From assembly GCF_014805685.1 (NCBI RefSeq), contig NC_060884.1:10199356-10263355 (forward strand): DNA of 64,000 bases, in the 5' to 3' direction. The notes beneath the pieces were generated by a model that was given only the letters and a program-made list of their open reading frames with translations, was not told where the DNA came from and did no database searches. This DNA is from Silurus meridionalis. Its lineage: Eukaryota; Chordata; Actinopteri; Siluriformes; Siluridae. Position 1 is the stretch's first letter; each line of letters starts with the position of its first letter. This document shows positions 23,773 through 35,861 of the stretch, piece by piece. A program made the translations under genes and the position numbers.

Positions 23773-24000
23773 AGCAGGCAGAGTGACATCCTCCACAGGG
23801 CAGTCAGACAGAGTGACGTCCTCAGCAGGGCAAGCAAGGCAAGCAGGAAGAGTGACTTCTTTAGCAGGGCAGGCAAGCAGAGCAACGTCCTGGGCAGTGC
23901 AGGCAGGCAGCACAACATCTTCAGCTGAGCAGGCATGACAGGCAGAGTAACTTCTTTATCAGGGCAGAAATGCAGAGCAATGTCCTGCGCAGGGTAGGCC
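23773..24000. repeat. Degenerate 30-bp minisatellite
   Basis: Seven units start about every 30 bases (near 23781, 23811, 23850, 23881, 23911, 23945 and 23975), with small insertions of 3-9 bases. The core is close to 'gcaggcagagtgacatcctc' plus ten more bases. Because the unit equals ten codons, the minus strand reads a decapeptide-like repeat (CPAEDVTLPA type), open over about 60-110 codons in two frames. No start context, splice site or homologous family was recognised, so I annotate it as a tandem repeat. Confidence 0.8.
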
Positions 24001-24164
24001 AGAAAGAAATTTGTCATCTGCAAGGAATCCTGTGGCTCATGGCATAAACAAGACATATGAAACCTTCTCTAATGTTTCTCTATTCACTGATCTTGGTATC
24101 AGCAGAATGAGGTCATCAGAATTTCAATAACTACCAACACCAACTCCACTGTGAAGGAGGCCAA

Positions 24165-24900
24165 ACAATTACTTCATTCCTGAGGAGGTTAAAGAGAGCC
24201 AGCCTCCCACCACCCATACTTACCACCTTCTACAGAGGAAATGCAGACAGCATCCTGGCCGGCTACATCATTGTGTGGTTCGGAAACTGCAAAACCTCAG
24301 GGCGCAAGACCCTACAGCGAATAGAAAGAGCTGAGAGGATCATAGGGGTTTTCCTCCCATCTATTCAGGACATATTTAATACATGCCGCATATGCACAGC
24401 CTCTAACATTGTGAAGGATCCCTCTCACCCATACAGACCCTGCCATCAGGCAAGAGTTTCCGATGCATTAGAACCCGCACTACAAGGTTCTTCAACAGCT
24501 TCTTCCCCCAAGCTGTCAGAGCCCTAAACACCCTGGCGCCACCCATGACCTTGCTTCCTCATCCTTAATTGTGCACTATGAATATTAATAGACATAACAT
24601 GGACACACTCACTTTCAGCCACTTTACTGTGCATTGAAAATGCACATTGGACACTGTAGCATATCTGCAGACATCCCATTCTGTTAAATATTACACACTG
24701 GACATTGCACACACTTGCACACGGTCACTCTGACTATGCACTTGCACTTTACTTAACTCTGTACCCATACAGAAATCTGTGCTACATTTCAACCTCATAT
24801 TTATCACATCTACCTCATATGTATCCCACCTTAATTCTGCTATGTCTAATGTGTTTTATGTGTTTAATATTACTCTTGCTGTTTCTCTCTCTATGCACTT
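24165..24900 (+). mobile_element. Rex1-like LINE 3' end
   Basis: The frame 24273-24527 reads MWFGNCKTSGRKTLQRIERA then ERIIGVFLPSIQDIF, and downstream 'tcttcaacagcttcttcccc' (FFNSFFPQAV) and 'ctaaacaccctggc'. This is the conserved C-terminal end of Rex1/Babar-type LINE ORF2, after the reverse transcriptase. A 3' UTR rich in 'cacttgcac'-type text follows. The copy is 5'-truncated, as is normal for LINEs. Confidence 0.8.
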
Positions 24901-25019
24901 TGGTCATAGAGTTAGTAAGTGAATTCAGAAGTTTACCGAATCAGTTTTTTTTATAGGAAGCAGTAGGAGCTTGTCAGATCAATATGCTAATCATTGAGCT
25001 ACCACTTCCCCACACTTTA

Positions 25020-27220
25020 CTGACACGCAGTAATAAAATTATACTACACATTAGTATTTCATTGTTTAAACTATTATGTTTCATATTATAGCACAATATC
25101 TTACTGTAGTCATAAGGCTGTAACAAAATGTATGCGTCAAATGTACTGTATGCGTCATCAATTTACCATTGCTCTTCCAAAGACTTTTAGAAAACCAAAA
25201 AATCTGAAAAATGCTAATAGCTCTTTTGCATAACTCTCTTGGTAGGAAAACAGTTGCTGTATGAAAACAGCTAAACAAAGAAACACTGAAAATTATTTCC
25301 TAGAATGTGTACTGTTTTGCTGCTGTTGTAAATAGCTATTCCTGGAATTACAAACATTCCTAGATAGTATTCTATAGTATTAGTAAATTGTTATAGTCTT
25401 TTAGTGCAATTCTCTAAAGCTATATCATTATTTATGTCATACACCCACATAAATCTACTGCTACATGCCACAGGTTAATGAATACCATTTCTGGGGATGT
25501 TTCAAAATTTGTAATCATCCATGACTAGTATTCTAAATGAATCTATAGCTTGGGTTAAAAAGGAAAGCTAACATTTGTTCCAACCATCGGCAAACACTCT
25601 TCTGTATTTACTCAAGATTTGTATCTATTGTTTCCATTAAACTAGTGGGATATTTTAGCTCTGCAAGCACATTTATTCCAGTTTATTTCTCTCCATTGTA
25701 CTCCACAACTACTTCTTTGCTCAACTCAATGTTTTCATGGTTGTCTGTGCAGCCCCTCTTCCAAGTGTAAACCTTTTTTCCTATACATCTCCATCTGGTT
25801 TCTATTGGTGGAACAGAGTTCAGGATGGAGTTGTTGGCTGTTGGCTCACTGAATTCATATGTGAGAAACTTCAGACACCCTATCAATACAAAAATGTGGT
25901 GTACTTTATTATACTAGTATAGTATGTCTAGTTAGAATGTACTACTTTATAATCTACTGCATCTTTTTACTTAATTTACTTTATTTTACATTTATATAAA
26001 AATATGGATAATAATATGGATAATATAGATATTCATGTCCTTTACAAAATATAGACACTATTATTGATATCAACATATAACTGTAATCAATTTAAAGTGG
26101 GATTACTTCTTCTGCTCAGTGTTTGATTGTTGCCATCATTTTGCACTTCCTAGAGCTACTGTGGTTTGTTTTTAACTATTTTTTCCTCCTTTAATGCTGC
26201 ATTACTTACTGTATATTGTCCTTTAATGGAAACTCTTACCTCTATTAAATGTTATGTTTTCTCACCTACAAATGCAGCCTTGACTTATCATATCAAAGAT
26301 TACAAAAAATAAATAAAAATCTTAAGAGACTCTGAGCTTTCAGTGTATTAAAAACAGGCTCAGTGTTATCCGTTTTTTTGGGGAGCTGTATTAAGTCAGG
26401 AACCCAGTCTGACAGTTTCCTGTAATCACAGTATGTCTCCAGTTAATTTTTGTTTAAGGCATATACATTTTCTAATGCTATTCATGGACACAAAAGAGAT
26501 CATAAGAAACTTAACATGCTGAAAAAGGTTTGGTAATGCAGACTTGTTTCTTTGCATGAATGTCTTTGCCAACAAAAAGAACTCAATAGGGAACGCAGAT
26601 TTTAGTTCAATGATTGCCCCATACAATAGCATTAGCCATGGGAGTAGACGTTTGCATGCCATTTTCTGTTTATCTAAACACACAAGCCCCCTCTGGAGGT
26701 CCTAAATGATATTGTAGCATCTTGACCCAAATGGTAGGTAATAGCCTGTGGAGCTGAATGGCTGCATCATGCTGCTGACCCAAATTTCTGTATCAAATCA
26801 AATGCAGCAATACCTTATCTTATGCTGTGCAGCCTCTAGAATAGAGTCATATAGTTAGTTTTCCAAAGATCTAACAAAATTTTTAGGGCCTATAACCTTG
26901 GTGAAGGTAACTCCACAAAATGATTCAGAGGCCTTCAAACATGCTAATGTAGTGTTGGCTTGGCCAAGGCCTCAATGAGCTGTCCATTTACTTCCACTTA
27001 TTCCTTTGGTATTACAGCTGGATCTTGATCTTGCATTCAGCACCAGATTGGCTGAAAACCGTTACAGCAAATAATCAATAAACTAAAAATTTGGGGAAGA
27101 CAAGTAAGCTTCCAACTTGCTGCCAGGCAAATGACTCCGAAAAAAAACAACCCATGAATCAATCGAGACTGTGACAGAATGCATAAAAGAAAGTAAGTTT
27201 GGGTTGGAATAATATTATAT
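25020..27220. other. AT-rich intergenic DNA
   Basis: No exon with paired splice signals and no repeat family was recognised. Short open frames here look random in composition. Confidence 0.5.
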
Positions 27221-27224
27221 GGTA

Positions 27225-27372
27225 CATTTACAGCATTTGGCAGATGCAAGCTGTGGGGTTTGGTTTCCTCGCTCAGGGACCCATGGGTGACAGCTTGGTG
27301 TGGCTGGGATTTTAGCTCATTAACTCCATATCCAAAGTCTAATGCCTTAACTACTAAGCTACCATCTCCCCC
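27225..27372 (-). mobile_element. tRNA-derived SINE, copy 1
   Basis: Read on the minus strand it begins 'gagatggtagcttagtagtt' (A-box-like) followed by 'aaggcattagactttggata', and ends 'gcatctgccaaatgctgtaa'. The B-box region is damaged compared with the copy at 37918-38093, and part of the middle is altered. Confidence 0.75.
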
Positions 27373-27399
27373 CACCTCCCTCCTAGTAGAGAATCAGTT

Positions 27400-30300
27400 G
27401 TTTCTTGGGCAATGCCAAAGAAACATGGAATGCTTTAAATAATGTAAAATGTAAAAAGTTACAGTTGTGTTATTTCTGGCAGCAATCATATTATTGTAAT
27501 CTTGTGTGTAGTGCTGGTGACTCATTTCTGCTTAAAGAAACATAGATAGCAGCTCAACTAGCAAAGATAAATGTAGACAAATGCTTAAGATGCCAAAAAG
27601 CTATGTTCTTCAAATTAAGTCATTTTTACAATATCGTTTCAATATAAATTTACTAAACATTAAGTCCCCAATAACGGATCATACTTTATTTGTGGTAGCA
27701 GCTAGACTCGCTCTACATTGCAGCCAGCACTGCACAGCACTTCAAGGCATAAGCAAACTAGGGAGCCTAGGGTGCCAAAAGAGCTAGACATGCCCCTGTT
27801 TGCAGCAGTTAAAATAAACTTTAAATTCAACAATATCAAACTTTCACCACATTTGTATTTTATATAATAAAGGCAATTTGTGCACTGTTAAACGTTACAG
27901 TTCTGTTTTAATATACATATTCTATGTATATAACTCATGAACTAATTAATGTAGAGAAAAATCAACTTGTTCCTGCAATACCTTAAAGAGGTATCTTGGG
28001 ATGTAATTGCAACAATATAATATTTTAAACACAAATAAAATGTCAATAACGTGAATATAGATTATTTAACATTTTAATAGATTATTTTAAAAAATTACAC
28101 ATTTTGTTGTATTTGAAGTTTGTTTGCTAAATTCTTGTCTATGGTATTACAACAATTATGCCTCTAAAAATCTTTTTTAAATAGGAATTCTATTTGGACT
28201 ACTTCCTGTGTAAATGTGTTCGCAGGTGATGGTTAATTTAGGGGGTGAGTGGTGAGTTCAATCTTTCTTATTTATTTTCATAAATTTGGCAAAATACAAA
28301 AATTTTATTCATATTTCCAAAATGTAATTTAATATAAATCTTGTATTCTTGCTTATTTGTCTGGTGTATTTTAATAAAAACCATTAACTTTGCCTTAGGA
28401 CATTCATAATCATATAATATTAAGACTTGTCAGATATGGCCAGATTAACTGTTGTTTCAAGGACCCAGTTCAAAGTGCATCATATCTTAAAATTGTGTGT
28501 GTATGTGTATTTAGAACAAATTATAATTCCACTTTAAATACTGTTTACACCAGTGAGTTGATGTGCACCAGTATTTAATAAAAAATAAAATAAAAAGGTC
28601 ATTAAGCTTCCATTTAACTGGATAATACATTTTTAACAAAGTTTATATAAATAACAATAAAACATAATTCAGCCTCTTCTTTGCCACTCCAATCAAAGAA
28701 TGACCCAAATATAAAATTATCCACAATTATTCCAGTATCTAAAAATCCTAAAATTGTCAGCAGTACTAACGACTGCTCTGACTAATATTTTGTGTATGTG
28801 TATAAAGAGAATTTAGATAATCCTGCTAATTTCATGCATTGGCTGTTTTATCTGATACCCATTTCAGTTTGCTTATAAATGTAGCTGAAGCACTGGAGAT
28901 GCAACTCTTTAGAATAATGTTAAAGCATATGCAAATGTTTTATGATTGTATTTACTAGAGTTTTTTTTTAAGCTGTTTCATGCTAATGGCATGGGGATCA
29001 GTACAAATATGCTGATAGCATGGAGTTGGTAGGTCTACTGGAAAATATTAAGTGTTCAAATATCTCTTTTATTTTTAATATAAAAAAATCAAATACAGCT
29101 ATCGGAGTTAAATGTGTTTTCTAACAGGCCGAAAAGTCAGCAGATCTTGACAGATCCTTCACATCCCCTATTTAATAAATTCAATACGTTTTCCTATGTA
29201 AGGGTAGCTATATAGCATATATTTTTAATTTTTTTTCAATGATATTGCTTGGATAAATTCATTATTTAGTTTTTAATAGCAAAAATGCATTCAATGCGCT
29301 TATTATTTATTTAAAATGTATTTATAATGTATCTTTATATTGTGCAGTCCTTTCTATATCTAACTAATAAATGACTTAAAAATAAAGATTTTGTACAATA
29401 ATAATAAGGGGTGTATGAAAATATCGTGTGTTTTTCACTGTAGATATTGTGAAGCTACAATCATTTAAACAATCAATTAAATGAAGTAATATATGAATTT
29501 GTTTTGAAGAAAGACTGTGTTTAGGTCAGTCCACTGGAACATACAATATTTGTTTATCAGTAGTATGTCCTGTTTATATAACATGAAGTAATTTCTATTC
29601 TGTGCACAGTGCTTATTATGTTTATAACAGCGGTGTATTGACGTATCCTTCAAATAAAAAAAAAAAGGGCACCATTTAGGGTTTTTCTATATAAATTCTT
29701 TTCCACATAAATAAAAAAATGCATGCATTTTGTCTACATATTCTTATATTGAAACATTTTGGGCTAGTTTCTCTGATGCTCAGATTTTTTGGTCCTAAAT
29801 ATATATGCATTTATATTTTATTAACAGAAAATCATTGATGAAATTCTGATCTATTTATCTTTGGACTTTAAAACCAAATTTCTTTATTGTGTAGCAAATA
29901 CTTGCTGCTGTTATTGTGATACTTGGCTTTCCTCAATTATACAAAAATGTAATTAATAACAAATGTTTTGATTTCCAGAAATGTAAATTTACTAATGAAG
30001 TGCTGTATTTAGAGATAAGTTATACATGTTAAAAGTGAAATTGGTCAAATTGATATTGAGATCAAAGGTACTTTGTTGCACAGAACTGGTGAAGTTTGAT
30101 TTAAAAAAAAAAAAAAACTGTTATACCTTTTTTCTGACCTTGATATTAAGGTGCTATGCAATAGAAATTAAATCCATTCCACATCTTTATCATAATCAAT
30201 CATAAACATATTCTCCATGTAATAGACGTTTTACATACTACTTGTTTGTATTTTTTCATATTAGTTTAGTGAGATTAGAAGATTTAGTGGCTTCATTCCA

Positions 30301-30700
30301 TTCCAGAAAGATAAAAAAAGGTTCTTACAGTGTTCTTTAAGGAGCATTTCATTAAAATGCCTGTATGATTTTCCAGGAAGATTTTCTTTTAATTATGATA
30401 GAGAATGATTATTTAAAAATGTAATCAATGTACAAGATAAACAGTTGTAAATGTAATGTTTTAATAAAAAATATGAATCTGAATTTGAAACCCCAGCCAT
30501 GTGCTATATGGCGCAGCAATTCTATAAATAAAAATTACTGTTTGAACAGAGATTTTGTACAGAAATTCTGGAAATCTGAATTTATTCTAAGCTATTGTTT
30601 AGGTCAGTCTACTGGAACATACCACTGAAAAATAAGTAGTGTATTCTTTTGCATTAAACAAACATATTTAACATATTAAATGGATTTCCCAGGAACATGT
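27400..30700. other. Long AT-rich stretch without recognised features
   Basis: About 3.3 kb of very AT-rich DNA downstream of gdf5 and its neighbouring Tc1 element. I see no exon, RNA gene or transposon. Poly(A) runs occur near 29656 and 30103. Confidence 0.5.
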
Positions 30701-30707
30701 CAAGCAT

Positions 30708-30710
<3 letters not shown>

Positions 30711-30799
<89 letters not shown>
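30711..30799. repeat. Compound microsatellite (at)n(ac)n
   Basis: About 30 at units pass into about 14 ac units, ending at the left terminus of the Tc1 element at 30800. Confidence 0.97.
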
Positions 30800-30806
<7 letters not shown>

Positions 30807-31981
30807 CGGCCACTTTATTGGGTACACCGTTAACGCAAATTTCTAATCAGCCAATCACATGGCAGCAACTCAATGCATTTAAGCATGTGGACATGGTCAA
30901 GACGATCTGCTGCAGTTCAAACCGAGCGTCAGAATGGGAAAGAAAGACGATTTAAGCGACTTTGAACGTGGCATGGTTGTTGGTGCCAGACGGGCTCATC
31001 TGAGTATTTCAGAAACTGCTGATCTACTGGGATTTTCATGCACAACCATCTCTAGGGTTTACAAAGATTGGTCTGAAAAAGAGAAAATATCCAGTGAGAG
31101 GCAGTTCTGTGGGCGCAAATGCCTTGTTGATGCCAGAGGTCAGAGGAGAATGGCCAGACTGGTTCGAGCTGATAGAAAGGCAACAGTAACTCAAATAACC
31201 ACTCGTTACAACCGAGGTATGCAGAAGAGCATCTCTGAACGCACAACACGTCGAACCTTGAGGCGGATTGGCTACAGCAGCAGAAGACCACACCGGGTGC
31301 CACTCCTGACAACTAAGAACAGGAAACAGGCTACAATTCGCACAGGCTCACCAAAATTGGACAATAGAAGATTGGAAAAACGTGGCCTGGTCTGATGAGT
31401 CTCGATTTCTGCTGCGACATTCGGGGGGTAGGGTCAGAATTTGGCGTCAACAAAGCATGGATCCATCCTGCCTTGTATCAACCATTCAGGCTGGTGGTGG
31501 TGGTGTAATGGTGTGGGGGATATTTTCTTGGCACACTTTGGGCCCATTAGTACCAATTGAGCATCGTGTCAACGCCACAGCCTACCTGAGTATTGTTGCT
31601 GACCATGTCCATCCCTTTATGACCACAGTGTACCCTTCTGATGGCTACTTCCAGCAGGATAACGTGCCATGTCATAAAGTGCGAATCATCTCAGACTGGT
31701 TTCTTGAACATGTAGATGAGTTCACTGTGCTCAAATGGCCTCCACAGTCACCAGATCTCAATCCAATAGAGCACCTTTGGGATGTGGTGGAACGGGAGAT
31801 TCGCATCATGGATGTGCAGCCGACAAATCTGCAGCAACTGCGTGATGCTATCATGTCAATATGGACCACAATCTCTGAGGAATTTTTTCAGTACCTTGTT
31901 GAATCTATGCCACGAAGGATTAGGGCAGTTCTGAAGGCAAAAGGGGGTCCAACCCGGTACTAGTAAAGTGGCCGGTGAGTG
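30800..31981 (+). mobile_element. Tc1/mariner element of the DD36E type, nearly intact
   Basis: Terminal inverted repeats 'actcaccggccactttattg' and, inverted, 'actcaccggccactttacta' bound about 1.18 kb. A single transposase reading direction fills it. Both flanks are TA-rich tandem repeats, consistent with insertion at TA in a microsatellite. The right end lies about 0.5 kb from the gdf5 stop codon, pointing toward gdf5's 3' end. The spacing of catalytic residues (see the gene entry) fits the DD36E group described as Incomer in animals. Confidence 0.92.
30934..31963 (+). pseudogene. DD36E transposase with one frameshift
   Basis: The enzyme would cut and rejoin the element's ends at TA sites. 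The first frame (30934-31395) gives MGKKDDLSDFERGMVVGARR, two helix-turn-helix segments (SISETADLLGFSCTTISRVY is the first) and a basic linker. After KNRK (about 31322) frame is lost. Continuing in the next frame restores RLQFAQAHQNWTIEDWKNVA and WSDESRF, the first catalytic Asp, so the break is most simply a 2-base deletion. The second frame (31382-31963) has GGGGVMVWG, YFQQDNVPCH (second Asp) and LNPIEHLW (Glu), with 36 residues between the second Asp and the Glu, then a stop at 31961. No other break is visible across roughly 345 codons. Confidence 0.92.
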
Positions 31982-32017
31982 TATATGTATATACACAAAC
32001 ACATATACACATATTTA

Positions 32018-32020
<3 letters not shown>

Positions 32021-32093
<73 letters not shown>
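32021..32093. repeat. Microsatellite (ta)n
   Basis: About 36 uninterrupted ta units downstream of the DD36E element. Confidence 0.97.
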
Positions 32094-32096
<3 letters not shown>

Positions 32097-32495
32097 TGCA
32101 TATTAATGCAATTAATTAGATTTAAACATACCTTAGTTACTAAACATATAATACAGTATTTTTTATCTTGACTTCAACGATCTGTGATTAAAAAAAAAAA
32201 AATTTACATTTGTAAAATCAATCAATGGAGATAAAAAAAAAGGATGAAATAAACACACCATTCTTCACATGTGTACTTTAGTATTTAACTTAGTGTACTT
32301 TGATAGATTGACAAATAAGAGAGTGTACCACACATGTATCTATTCCAAACTATTCCAGTGTGCTGAATAATATGCTTAAGCTCAAGTCTAGTGGTAGTCA
32401 GATGTGCATTAGAGAGGATCCTAATGCCACGTAATGAAATAACAATATGTCTTGCTTTAGGATATTTTCTCTTCTTTCTCTTCTTGTACTTTTAG
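32094..32495 (-). other. Probable gdf5 3' UTR
   Basis: This 0.4-kb stretch lies directly after the gdf5 stop codon. No standard minus-strand AATAAA is evident before the microsatellite, so the transcript end is undefined. Confidence 0.4.
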
Positions 32496-33557
32496 CTATC
32501 TGCAGCCACAGCTCTCTACCACCATGTCCTCATATTGCTTATACACAACATTATTAGCTGAGTCAATGTAGAGTATACTGATAGGACTAAGTCTGGTGGG
32601 TACACAACAGGTGGGTGGGGTCAAGTTAGCATCCATGGAGTTCATGAGTGTCTGGATAATGGCATGATTGGTGGGCTCGAGATGTGAGCGGATAGGAAAA
32701 TCACAGATTCCGTTACAGTGGAAGGCCTCATACTCTAATGGTGCGATGATCCAGTCGTCCCAGCCCATTTCCTTAAAGTTAACATGCAGCTGCTTGCGGT
32801 TGCACCTTGTCTTTGGATTTTTGTTGGGTTTCTTGGGACGTAGTAGTGGTGCCCTGCGCATCCTGCGCTGCGTAAAAAGGTACTCATAGACAGTTTTGTT
32901 GTCATGGCCTGAGCGTGCTTTGATCTCGTTGTAAAAGAGACCGTGCTTCTTTGTGCGGCTAAACACTACAAAGAAGGCCTTCTCCTTGTTTTGCCGGCCT
33001 GATCGATCCAGGCCAAGTGACCTGAGGTCCAAAGGGCGGCCCCGATCCAATGCCTCCAACTCAAAACAAAGCTGAACAGCGTTTCTAAAACTCTTCAATA
33101 GTTTCCAAATGTCAAACACCTCCCATTTTGGGATGCTGCGATCCTCTATAGGCTGCGTCTGGAGCAGCATAGCCCTTTGCTTACTTGTGGCACATGTGTA
33201 AAGTCGAAGAGAGGTTTTGCCCTCAGTGGCAGGGATTCTAAGAGGATCAGTAAAGGGCTTTCGGAGAATGCGTAATTCAGCTCCCAGCAGTCCCTCCTTC
33301 TCCAGGGAGCTGATGTTAAAGTAATACCTCTGGTGCCTTAACAGGGGCACATGATCATCTATAACAAATACAAAAGAAAAAGATTAATAAAAACTATGGC
33401 TTTATTTTATTCCGAAACATTAAATGCATAAAATTCTAACTAGAATCTGTAATTTGTAAGTATTTTAAATTAAAAATGTATTAAAAAGAATTTAAAAAAA
33501 TAAAATACTATTCTCTTCTGCCCTTGCTGTGGTGCCATATATAATAATAAAAAAAAA

Positions 33558-33619
<62 letters not shown>

Positions 33620-34074
33620 CAGTATTTTATAAAATATATCAAATATTCAGAAGAATTTATTCATTTACTGTAGGCTTTTAATAACAGACATGTAAGCTTA
33701 AAAATATTAAATCATGAATAGTGCCCCCTGTTGAGGTTGCATAAAATTACTAGATACTGTATAGCTTTTACTTGGCCAAGTTGCCCTGTCGAATGCCTGC
33801 TGAAACCTGATTGGATAATAGCAATCATGATTTTAAATGATCAAGTTTAGAAAGCCACCAAAAAAGTTTTTAATCAGTGTTTTGGCCAAATATGAGAATA
33901 AGGATCATTGACGTTAGTATTACTGTGTAAAGTTCAGATTACAGGACAAATAGAACCCTATAATACTCAGGTCCCATAAAGTTTTTTTTTTTTTTTTTTT
34001 TTTTAGAAAAAAACAAACAATTGGATTTTTATTTCATTATATATAGTATACTATAGCATAGTTTGTTATTATTA

Positions 34075-34112
<38 letters not shown>

Positions 34113-34263
34113 ATTAATATTATTATTATTGCAAAACAAAACTAATGTAATTTTGTAGTATTAAGGGGAAGGATTAGTTTAAATTTAAGTTAAATAAATA
34201 TTGCCAAGTTTGCCCTTTGTCAATGTAACAGAAAATTAAACCTAATATGTCATAACCTATGTA

Positions 34264-34353
<90 letters not shown>

Positions 34354-34964
34354 ATTGGTAAAGAGAATAACATTTAATCCATTACATTGCATTGTTACAA
34401 TGGCACCTGCCAAGCAAGTGACAGACGAACTCAGTCAAGAATCTGAAAAGGCAGATCTATTTTAGGGGTTCTTTATTGGAATGAAATGGTTAGCACCTTC
34501 TAAGTCACTAAGTCTGGGGTGAAAATATTTGTGTACATCTTTACAAAACTGCAGCAAAAGATTGCAGATTTGTTCTCTCACTGTTGAGCTGTATGTGTTA
34601 CTGCGGCTGCTTGAAGCGATATGAAGCTTGAAGATACCCATATATTTGCCCATACCAAAACCAGTTTCTGCATAAGACCTTTACATTAGTGGATATACTA
34701 AACTGGAGATGATTGATTTGTAGCTTATACGAGCGGCTGCTGTTGTGCAATGCTGTTGTGTAACTTGTGTTGTGTGACTTCTATTCATTATGATTACACC
34801 TAACATCTTTCATCATATTTAGTCCAGTTTATCTTTACTCTACTAGAAGAGCATGGATTCCCTTTTGCCTGGTCCTTTTGTGCATTTTGTTTTCATGAGG
34901 ATTAGTTCATATTGCCAATGTCAACTCCAATGACTTCTATATGACTAATACTACTATTCTTAAT

Positions 34965-35013
<49 letters not shown>

Positions 35014-35486
35014 TTAGCAATAACAATAGCAATAATAATAATGTACTTGCAGTTGCCAATACCTTGCCCTTTGTCCACAAAGCTCGTAATGGTGTTAGCC
35101 ATGCCTGCCTCGTGCATCGCGCTCCGGTTCATCTGCCCAGTGGACAGGGACCAGTAAAGAGACAGCATGTAATCATGAGGTGTGACAGCCGGTAGTCTCG
35201 GTGTCTGTCTCTCCTCCGCTTTGTCCTTTACTTTCTCGCTCCTTTTTGCGATATGAGGGGTCGCGAGGACGGCTTTTGCTCCGCTGGCGCGTGCGCTCAG
35301 TCCCGAGGGCGCGTGCGCTGCGCGGTGTGTTTGCGTCGCTCCGGCCGTGTGTATGCGCGAGATTTTGGCACCGCTTGGCACTGCCAAGGACGTTAGCCTC
35401 GGTCTGGGCTCGAGACTAAGCGAATGCGATACCAAGTGCATGCACACAAGCGCACAGAAGCCGAAGGACAGAGAGAGCACGTTCAT
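32496..35486 (-). CDS. gdf5: Growth/differentiation factor 5 (BMP-family ligand)
   Basis: Secreted TGF-beta superfamily ligand that signals through BMP receptors, chiefly BMPR1B, in joint and skeletal patterning. Exon 1 is 35486-35063, exon 2 is 33358-32496 (donor caag/gtattg, acceptor gttatag/atga, phase 1), giving 428 residues. The chosen start [20 protein letters not shown] is a typical signal peptide; an in-frame ATG at 35546 would add 20 residues ahead of it. The prodomain keeps [30 protein letters not shown] and [10 protein letters not shown]. The furin site RMRR is at residues 307-310. The 118-residue mature domain has seven cysteines, [16 protein letters not shown], and ends [27 protein letters not shown] before cleavage matches GDF5 rather than GDF6 or GDF7. 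The prodomain is shorter than in mammals (about 501 residues in all). Confidence 0.97.
33562..33619. repeat. Microsatellite (at)n(ac)n in gdf5 intron
   Basis: About 24 at units followed by five ac units, near the 3' side of the single gdf5 coding intron. Confidence 0.95.
33982..34130. repeat. Poly(T) run and (tta)n microsatellite in gdf5 intron
   Basis: A run of 23 T at 33982-34004 and an imperfect tta array at 34066-34130, both inside the gdf5 intron. Confidence 0.93.
34267..34351. repeat. Microsatellite (ta)n in gdf5 intron
   Basis: About 42 perfect ta units. The random-looking Tyr-Ile frame across it is not a gene. Confidence 0.97.
34966..35013. repeat. Microsatellite (aat)n beside gdf5 exon 1 donor
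   Basis: About 16 aat units lying 50-97 bases inside the intron from the gdf5 exon 1 donor at 35062/35061. Confidence 0.95.
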
Positions 35487-35815
35487 CCTCGGAGTTTCGT
35501 GCGGGTTCCGACGCAGGAGAAACGCGCGAACATGAGCGTTCCACAACCATGAAAGGAACCTGGAAAGTGAAGATACATGCTCACATGGGTCACATGGAAG
35601 GGGGAAATTAGAAAGTTGTGATTAACACCCCGAAAAACTATAATGGGGCGAATTGCTTGCACATGCAGTTGCGCTCCATCACTCAAGTCCGAGAGTGCGA
35701 TGGACATCCAAAAAGGTGTGAACGTTACGGAGTCTGGCAGAGTTCTGCGCGCATTACCCTGCTAGTGAACACTGCACACAACTTACTCCAAATAATGTCG
35801 TAATTACCCCCCCCC

Positions 35816-35861
<46 letters not shown>

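Noticed and set aside
23773..24000. CRISPR-like array of 30-bp repeats
   Set aside because: Units are contiguous and degenerate with no unique spacers, and the genome is a vertebrate; this is a minisatellite.
35201..35419. Small basic protein on plus strand
   Set aside because: Entirely antisense to gdf5 exon 1 with no start context or conservation evidence.
32496..35486. gdf6 or gdf7 as the identity
   Set aside because: The segment [19 protein letters not shown] and the prodomain [14 protein letters not shown] match GDF5; GDF6 differs strongly ahead of the cleavage site.
34941..35535. Plus-strand open frames across gdf5 exon 1
   Set aside because: They are antisense shadows of the GC-rich gdf5 exon, and the Asn run is the (aat)n array.
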